The translations under genes were made by a program, and so were the position numbers. The notes under the pieces are model-generated. The model was not told where the DNA came from, made no database searches, and saw only the letters and a list, made by a program, of their open reading frames with translations. Positions 59,226 to 64,000 of a DNA stretch of 64,000 bases are shown piece by piece (position 1 is the first letter of the stretch; each line of letters begins with the position of its first letter). This stretch comes from Paenibacillus sp. MZ04-78.2 (GTDB taxonomy: Bacteria; Bacillota; Bacilli; Paenibacillales; NBRC-103111). The stretch spans positions 1-64,000 of the forward strand of contig NZ_JANAVJ010000002.1 of NCBI RefSeq assembly GCF_024213375.1, read 5' to 3'.

Positions 59226-59531
59226 CGTTTGGCTGCTCCTTTGCTTCTTTTAAGTTGCCCGCACGTTTCTTCTAGATGATCGTCGCTTCCTGCACTTCCG
59301 GGCTGCGCACAAAATGACACGCCAACAGCTCGTCCAGCAGAGCGAACGCTTGCTTGTCGTTTTGAATCGGATGGGCTGCTCCCCCATCCTACCGAAATCG
59401 GTCGGAAGAAGCAAGCTTAAGTTGATTATCGCCATTGGAAAACAAGGTCCCGCTTTCTTGTTGCAACCGGATGCGAGCATTCGCTACAATACTACTAATG
59501 TACTTCGTCATCCATAGGAGGGGGAAAGCCT
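59226..59531. other. Intergenic region with a possible decayed gene end
   Basis: About 300 bases without a clear gene. On the minus strand a short frame ending at a TAG (about 59273) reads AHPIQNDKQAFALLDELL and then ACHFVRSPEVQEATII, protein-like but lacking a start, as if it were the 3' remnant of a lost gene. Confidence 0.3.
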
Positions 59532-59984
59532 TTGCTTGCCATCGGGACCAAGGCTCCGGCATTTGCCGCAGACAGCACGCAGGGTGCGGTCCGGTTAGCC
59601 GATCATTTGGGCAAACGGCCGGTCGTGCTTATTTTTTATCCGAAGGACAATACGCCCATCTGCACGAAGCAGCTTTGCGCCGTCCGCGATTCCAAGGCCC
59701 AGTATGCCGATTATGATGCGCTGGTGCTGGGCGTCAATCCCGATTCGCTCGAAGAACACCGGCAGTTCTCGCAAAAGTTCGGTTACGATTTTCCGCTTGT
59801 CACTGATTCCGGGGAGACGATCCGCCAACTGTACGATGTGGGCCAGACGTTATTCGGTCTGCTTGGGCAGCAGCGCATCGTCTATGTGATCGGCCGGGAC
59901 GGCACGATCCGGTATGCGGCAAGAGGAAACCGGCCTACCGCTGAAATTGTCGCCGCGTTAGCCCAGGACTCGGAATCGTCCTGA
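59532..59984 (+). CDS. BCP-type peroxiredoxin
   Basis: 150 residues. The peroxidatic Cys44 and a second Cys49 are in YPKDNTPICTKQLCAVRD, the CxxxxC spacing of bacterioferritin comigratory proteins; the usual PGCT is PICT. It reduces peroxides with thioredoxin. The start is TTG at 59532 with GGAGGGGG upstream. Confidence 0.92.
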   Translation: MLAIGTKAPAFAADSTQGAVRLADHLGKRPVVLIFYPKDNTPICTKQLCAVRDSKAQYADYDALVLGVNPDSLEEHRQFSQKFGYDFPLVTDSGETIRQLYDVGQTLFGLLGQQRIVYVIGRDGTIRYAARGNRPTAEIVAALAQDSESS

Positions 59985-59990
59985 CGTATG

Positions 59991-60040
59991 AAAAAAAACA
60001 TGCAGTTCTTCCGGCTACGGAAGACTGCATGTTTTTTTTG
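59991..60040. terminator. Two-way terminator between the peroxiredoxin gene and pfkA
   Basis: AAAAAAAACATGCAGTCTTCC-type stem: ACATGCAGTTCTTCCG pairs with CGGAAGACTGCATGT, with T8 on plus and T8 on minus. Confidence 0.9.
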
Positions 60041-60045
60041 TGCTT

Positions 60046-61011
60046 TTATTGAGATAACCGTTTCGAAAGCTCGTATAATTCCATATTGAATTGTTTTTTG
60101 GTGTTCACTACCTTGTCGATGTCGGTCACAACAAGCTCGCCTTTGATGATGCCGCATGCTTTGCCGGAATCTCCTGCGATCAGCCGGCGTACGGCGAAAT
60201 CGCCGAGGTTGCTCGCCAGAATCCGGTCGTTGTGCGTAGGCGTGCCGCCCCGCTGAATATGTCCAAGCACGGTCACCCGCGGCTCGATACCGTTGCGCTT
60301 CATAATTTCCGCCGAAATATTTTCCCCTTTGCCTACGCCCTCGGCCACGATAATAATACTGTGACGCTTTCCTTGGGAGAAGTTTTCCGACATCCGGTTG
60401 GCGATTTCGTCCAGATCGTACGACACCTCGGGCACCAGAATTGTCTCCGCTCCGCTGGCCAGGCCGGCATAGAGGGCGATATCTCCACAATGGCGGCCCA
60501 TGACCTCGACAATGGACGAGCGTTCATGGGAGCTCATCGTATCCCGAATCTTATTGATTGCATCGACAACGATGCTGACCGCCGTGTCAAACCCGATGGT
60601 GAAATCGGTAAACGGGATATCGTTGTCGATCGTTCCCGGCAGCCCCATCGTGTTAATCCCGAGCTTGCTCAGCTTGTTCGCGCCTTGATACGAGCCGTCC
60701 CCGCCGATGACGACGAGCCCGTCGATTCCGCGCTTGCGCAGGTTGTCCGCGGCGAGCTGTTGTCCTTCCGGCGTGACGAACTCCTTACAGCGTGCCGTTT
60801 GCAGAATCGTTCCGCCGCGCTGAATGATGTCGCCGACGCTCCGCAGGTCCATCTCGCGGACATCGTCGTTAATCAGCCCGGCGTAGCCGCGCTGTACGGC
60901 GAATACTTCAAGACCGTGATACAAGCCGCTGCGCACAACGGCGCGAACGGCCGCGTTCATCCCCTGGGAATCACCGCCGCTCGTGAGTACCGCAATTTTT
61001 TTTACAGACAT
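60046..61011 (-). CDS. pfkA: 6-phosphofructokinase, ATP-dependent
   Basis: 321 residues. The enzyme makes fructose 1,6-bisphosphate. ATP and substrate motifs are VLTSGGDSQGMNAAVRAV, GGDGSYQGANKL, PGTIDNDI and VEVMGRHCGDIALYA. The first loop has SQGMN where AP/SPGMN is common. It stands apart from pyk here, which often follows it. AGGAGG precedes the ATG. Confidence 0.96.
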   Translation of the reverse strand: MSVKKIAVLTSGGDSQGMNAAVRAVVRSGLYHGLEVFAVQRGYAGLINDDVREMDLRSVGDIIQRGGTILQTARCKEFVTPEGQQLAADNLRKRGIDGLVVIGGDGSYQGANKLSKLGINTMGLPGTIDNDIPFTDFTIGFDTAVSIVVDAINKIRDTMSSHERSSIVEVMGRHCGDIALYAGLASGAETILVPEVSYDLDEIANRMSENFSQGKRHSIIIVAEGVGKGENISAEIMKRNGIEPRVTVLGHIQRGGTPTHNDRILASNLGDFAVRRLIAGDSGKACGIIKGELVVTDIDKVVNTKKQFNMELYELSKRLSQ

Positions 61012-61060
61012 GGTGGTTCCTCCTCGTCATCTTTGACTGTCTCTTTAATTGTATATAGAA

Positions 61061-62110
61061 TCAAGAGGTTTTGCGGATCCAAATACTGTTAATGAAGAAA
61101 AACAAGCGCATCAGCGGACTGTCCTTCATCAACTTCCGGGATATCGTCTTCACTTGCCGCTGCTTGCTGACTTTAGGGTCAGACAAGTACAGCGCCAGCA
61201 ATCCTTCGATAATCATCCGGTGAAACCCCGGATGCTCGAGCTGTGCCGACTTGCTCTTCGCCTCCTCCACAATGAAGGCGATGCGTTCGACGGTCCGATC
61301 CATATTATCGTAGTAGCTGCAGAAATTAAGATCGCCGCCGGCCAGATCTTCCTCTTGGTCTATCAAATAATCAAGCAAAATGTGAAGTCCGCAAATGTAC
61401 GGGAAATACGCCTCGTGGATTTGCCGGACCGTTTCCGGCTTCAGTTCCGGATCGGAAGCAGCCAAAAACAACATGAAAACGCCAAGCGTCGATCCCGTAG
61501 CGGCGGCAAATTCGTTCCACGCGACCGTAGGAAACCGTGCCCGGTGCTGCTCCCACCAGGACAGCAGCGCATCCTCGCGCAGTTCCCGGTGAATGTGCTT
61601 ATACACTTGCAGATCGCAATACAGACCGACAAGCTCGCGCACCGAATCGGCTGCAAACGGGTAAGAGGGCAGCAGCCGGAGGCTGGCTTGACACGTCTTG
61701 ACCAGTTCGTTTAAATATCCGGCGTCATCCTTCTCTTCCCGGAATTCGTAATAATCGTGCAGCGGCTCCGCCGGGTCGACCGCATCGAGCATCGACTGGT
61801 GCAGACGCCGAAAATCTTCCGGATCAAGCGAAGTGCTCCGGTCGCACAAGTTATCCAAATAATCGCTGATCGTCTGAAAAGCCACGATCAGCGGAATGAG
61901 CACATGACGCATGGGCAGATTCGCAATGGCATAGACGGCGCCGCCCTCACAGTGAAACTGCTTGCTGGTCATGCTTGCGATCGCTTGCTTTTGGAGCTCG
62001 GGATCAGGTATGGCTTCGGCTTTGACACGCCAGTGGCGAAGCTGCTCCCGCACCCCCGGCAGCAAAAAGCGATACACGCGCAGCATAAGTCCCATCGGGC
62101 GTTGGGGCAT
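61061..62110 (-). CDS. ytpB: YtpB-type tetraprenyl-beta-curcumene synthase
   Basis: 349 residues from ATG at 62110, the large terpene synthase family (DUF2600) with the conserved DYLDNLCDR motif (Asp-rich, magnesium and diphosphate binding) and ILLDYLIDQEEDL. The enzyme cyclises tetraprenyl diphosphate on the way to C35 terpenes. TTG at 62137, with GGAGGCGGGGG upstream, is a possible earlier start. It comes 14 bases after the preceding gene or overlaps it, so the two are translationally linked. Confidence 0.9.
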   Translation of the reverse strand: MPQRPMGLMLRVYRFLLPGVREQLRHWRVKAEAIPDPELQKQAIASMTSKQFHCEGGAVYAIANLPMRHVLIPLIVAFQTISDYLDNLCDRSTSLDPEDFRRLHQSMLDAVDPAEPLHDYYEFREEKDDAGYLNELVKTCQASLRLLPSYPFAADSVRELVGLYCDLQVYKHIHRELREDALLSWWEQHRARFPTVAWNEFAAATGSTLGVFMLFLAASDPELKPETVRQIHEAYFPYICGLHILLDYLIDQEEDLAGGDLNFCSYYDNMDRTVERIAFIVEEAKSKSAQLEHPGFHRMIIEGLLALYLSDPKVSKQRQVKTISRKLMKDSPLMRLFFFINSIWIRKTS

Positions 62111-62123
62111 GTCGACTGACGAA

Positions 62124-62729
62124 TTACGGCGACTCAAGCAACGATCCCCCGCCTCCGCTTTGGACATAGCCGTATTCGAGAAGCATGCGCATCTCAAGCC
62201 ATTGGATATGCTTCAGAAGCTCCTCGGCCTGCTCATCCCGTGTCCGGGTGACGTGCCGCTCGATCAACTCGTTAAACGCGCAGGGGTCCCAGCCGGAACC
62301 GGATGCCCACTCCTCCAGCCGTTCCCTGAACGCCATATTTTTAATGCCCTGCAGGTCTGCCGTCCGCACGTAACGATGGGCCTGCTCCGCGAGCTCCGCA
62401 TAAATCGGCAGGCTGCGCGCCATGCGAAACCAATAGGCGGCGTTAGGATGATCGCCTTCCATCCGGTGCATGATTCCGTGCCAATAGCTGCCTGCGGGAT
62501 TATGAATTTCCTGGGACAGCATATGTGATTTCTCCAAGCTCTCGTTAAACAAATGCAGCCCCGCTTTCACTGTGAGCGCATACGCTTTCCGCTCCCCTTC
62601 GAAGCTATCCAGCGACAGCTTTCCGATCCTGATATCGACCAAGTCGTCAAGCTCTTCGTCGGGATAAAGCGAAGGTTTATGCGACGTCAACTGCGCTGCG
62701 AGCCTGCTGAGACTATCGGTCCAACTCAA
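62124..62729 (-). CDS. Conserved protein of unknown function
   Basis: 201 residues, helical, soluble. The segment NPAGSYWHGIMHRMEGDHPN then AAYWFRMA is a strongly conserved-looking Trp/His/Arg-rich motif (compare WHxIxHRxExDxxNAxYWF in uncharacterised proteins). It could be a metal or substrate site. The start is TTG at 62729 with AAGGAGG eight bases upstream. It is upstream of ytpB in the same unit. Confidence 0.82.
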   Translation of the reverse strand: MSWTDSLSRLAAQLTSHKPSLYPDEELDDLVDIRIGKLSLDSFEGERKAYALTVKAGLHLFNESLEKSHMLSQEIHNPAGSYWHGIMHRMEGDHPNAAYWFRMARSLPIYAELAEQAHRYVRTADLQGIKNMAFRERLEEWASGSGWDPCAFNELIERHVTRTRDEQAEELLKHIQWLEMRMLLEYGYVQSGGGGSLLESP

Positions 62730-62821
62730 GCTAACAACCTCCTTCTGCGTACCGTGTTGCCTTTCTATAGCTTTGCATGCATCGGGGTTCCCCCCATTAT
62801 ATTCGGTAATGGGCCGCGCAA

Positions 62822-63139
62822 TCAGTGATGAACCGCACGGTCGGGCATGTCCTGATGAACCCGGAACCATGAGTGCAGCTCGTTGATCGAGCTGGCCAGA
62901 TCGGCGATTTCACTGTTTAAGCGGCAGGACGTCGGAAAATGCTCTTCCACATTGAGCAGCTCCTGCTTCGCGATAATGACTCGCTCCAATTGCTTGACCC
63001 GATCGGGAATGCTGCCGCGGATTTCTTCCCAGCGCAGAAGCATCTCCGCTTGTTCCTGCTGACTATAGTCCTCAAAGTCCTGTTCAAGACGGGGCAGCGG
63101 AATGCCGAGACGTTTGTCCAGTTCAAACGTGTAAGTCAT
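62822..63139 (-). CDS. Small helical protein of unknown function
   Basis: 105 residues, mostly helix, acidic and basic residues alternating (LEQDFEDYSQQEQAEMLLRW); likely soluble. It starts at ATG 63139 with AGGTGG upstream; earlier codons to 63178 have no ribosome site. It lies 92 bases upstream of the WHGIMHR protein gene and may share its transcript. No family recognised. Confidence 0.72.
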   Translation of the reverse strand: MTYTFELDKRLGIPLPRLEQDFEDYSQQEQAEMLLRWEEIRGSIPDRVKQLERVIIAKQELLNVEEHFPTSCRLNSEIADLASSINELHSWFRVHQDMPDRAVHH

Positions 63140-63322
63140 CTCCGTTTCCACCTTTCTCACCTTTTCTCGATTATGCAAAAGGCACGCACCGTTTGATCGA
63201 TCCGTTTATCTATATAAATGTAACACGAACGATGAGTCGCTTCCAGTAGGTACGTAAATTTTTCTCCCTTGACTCCCCTATCCATGTTATAATGTGTGGC
63301 ATGTGAAAAGAGGGAAGTCAAC

Positions 63323-63848
63323 ATGAACGATCTGCAGCAAACCCGTATTTCGTTTCGGCAGCTGCTTGCCTTCTTTGTTCCCCTCGGAATGTCGGCGAGC
63401 CTTGTAACGATCTCCCATGTCATCATTAACAGCACGCTGGCGCGCGCGGCCTCTCCCGAAATTGTCATCGCAAGCTACGCCCTGCCGATGAGCATTCTGG
63501 GCATTACCGAAAAACCGGCGGTCCTGCTGCGGCAGACGTGCTCCGCGTTGGTGCGCGACCGCCTCTCGTTTCGCGCATTGACGGCGGTCAGCCTGTATGT
63601 ACTCGGGGCCATCTTCCTCATCGGCGCATTCATCAGCTACACCCCCGCCGGACCGTGGGTGTTTTTGCGTTTGTTCGGGGTCGACGCTGCGATGGTCAAG
63701 CCGATGACTGGCTCAATCGCTCGGCGTCGCGGCGGAAGCGGCGGTCGTCTGGGTCGTGCTGCGCTCCGCTCTACGGGCGGACGAAGCCATTCCGAGGCCG
63801 CTGCCAGTCGCGGACCGAAAACCTAACGAATCGAGTGAAAGCTTATGA
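63323..63848 (+). pseudogene. MATE-like transporter gene with an internal deletion
   Basis: The N-terminal part (to about 63705) codes for three helices of a polysaccharide/MATE-like exporter (LLAFFVPLGMSASLVTISHV, LPMSILGITEKPAVLL). After VKPM the frame changes and the C-terminal end of such a protein follows, one frame over: LAQSLGVAAEAAVVWVVL, then RADEAIPRPLPVADRK, to TGA 63846-63848. The middle, some 250-300 residues, is missing. The following gene's ATG overlaps this stop (ATGA), the normal coupling of the once intact gene. GAGGG precedes the start at 63323. Confidence 0.75.
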
Positions 63849-64000
63849 GTATGTCCAAACCCCCGTACAACGAGGTTGTGCTGCGCAGCTTTACATTTAC
63901 GTATTACATGACGATGGCCGTGATCACCTCGTTTTTTCCTTTATATTTCCAATCGAAAGGATATTCCACGCTGCAAATCGGACTTTTGTATTCGGTCGGA
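63845..64000 (+). CDS. MFS transporter, N-terminal part (cut by window edge)
   Basis: Begins MSMSKPPYNEVVLRSFTFTY and continues FFPLYFQSKGYSTLQIGLL, the same MFS_1-like N terminus seen in the transporter at 55428-56585. The start codon overlaps the stop of the preceding pseudogene by four bases. The rest lies outside the window. Confidence 0.85.
   Translation, partial: MSMSKPPYNEVVLRSFTFTYYMTMAVITSFFPLYFQSKGYSTLQIGLLYSVG

Overview
The window looks like the chromosome of a spore-forming Gram-positive of the Paenibacillus type. The signs are strong GGAGG ribosome sites, frequent TTG/GTG starts, a YjcZ-type spore peptide, DUF4178/DUF4247/YitT/YugP/YesL proteins, a YtpB-type terpene synthase and thermolysin-like proteases. 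No rRNA or tRNA gene is present. This is inference from gene content; no database was searched.

Bases 1-5,400 are accessory DNA. Two CRISPR arrays (12 and 13 repeats of 30 bases) sit in two copies of one segment: end of a YrvL-like membrane gene, array, about 155-base leader-like DNA with a hairpin, decayed parB-like gene. The repeat's reverse complement ends in ATTGAAAC, the type I-B handle, so crRNA is probably made from the minus strand. No cas gene is in the window. Between the copies lie a secreted beta-rich protein, a lipoprotein and gene debris.

5,500-15,600 holds a broken PH-domain gene, an XRE regulator, an Hfq-like protein, an unlisted 28-residue BsrE-like toxin, a TetR-map pair and three M4 protease genes. 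The third protease lies behind a scrambled duplicate of the DNA upstream of the first.

15,600-29,000 is mostly housekeeping: queDEC, rsmF, an FMN riboswitch in front of an EamA transporter (probable flavin uptake), an unknown acidic protein, a HAD phosphatase, a pseudouridine synthase, a thioredoxin, a PAP2 phosphatase, a small alarmone synthetase, pyrD and an L,D-transpeptidase.

29,000-34,700 is a three-gene minus-strand unit: CHASE2-adenylate cyclase, FecR/cohesin-like protein, NHL/copper-amine-oxidase-N protein. It looks like an envelope sensing module that makes cAMP or a related nucleotide. Ferredoxin, mobB-dinB and cimA follow.

38,800-49,300 has a TlpA-like thioredoxin, an MFS exporter, an M67 peptidase, an amtB / GlnD-like nucleotidyltransferase / DEDDh exonuclease operon without glnK, MerR-YugP, a LysR gene divergent from tpx, a DUF1499-like gene, a transaldolase and a 6S RNA gene.

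49,300-64,000 carries a YesL protein, a YjcZ peptide, cshA, DUF4178-DUF4247-YitT, tatA, an MFS sugar-type transporter, a glycoside-hydrolase-like protein, ung, an FMN reductase, a peroxiredoxin, pfkA, ytpB with two unknown genes, a MATE-like gene with an internal deletion, and the start of an MFS gene cut by the window edge.
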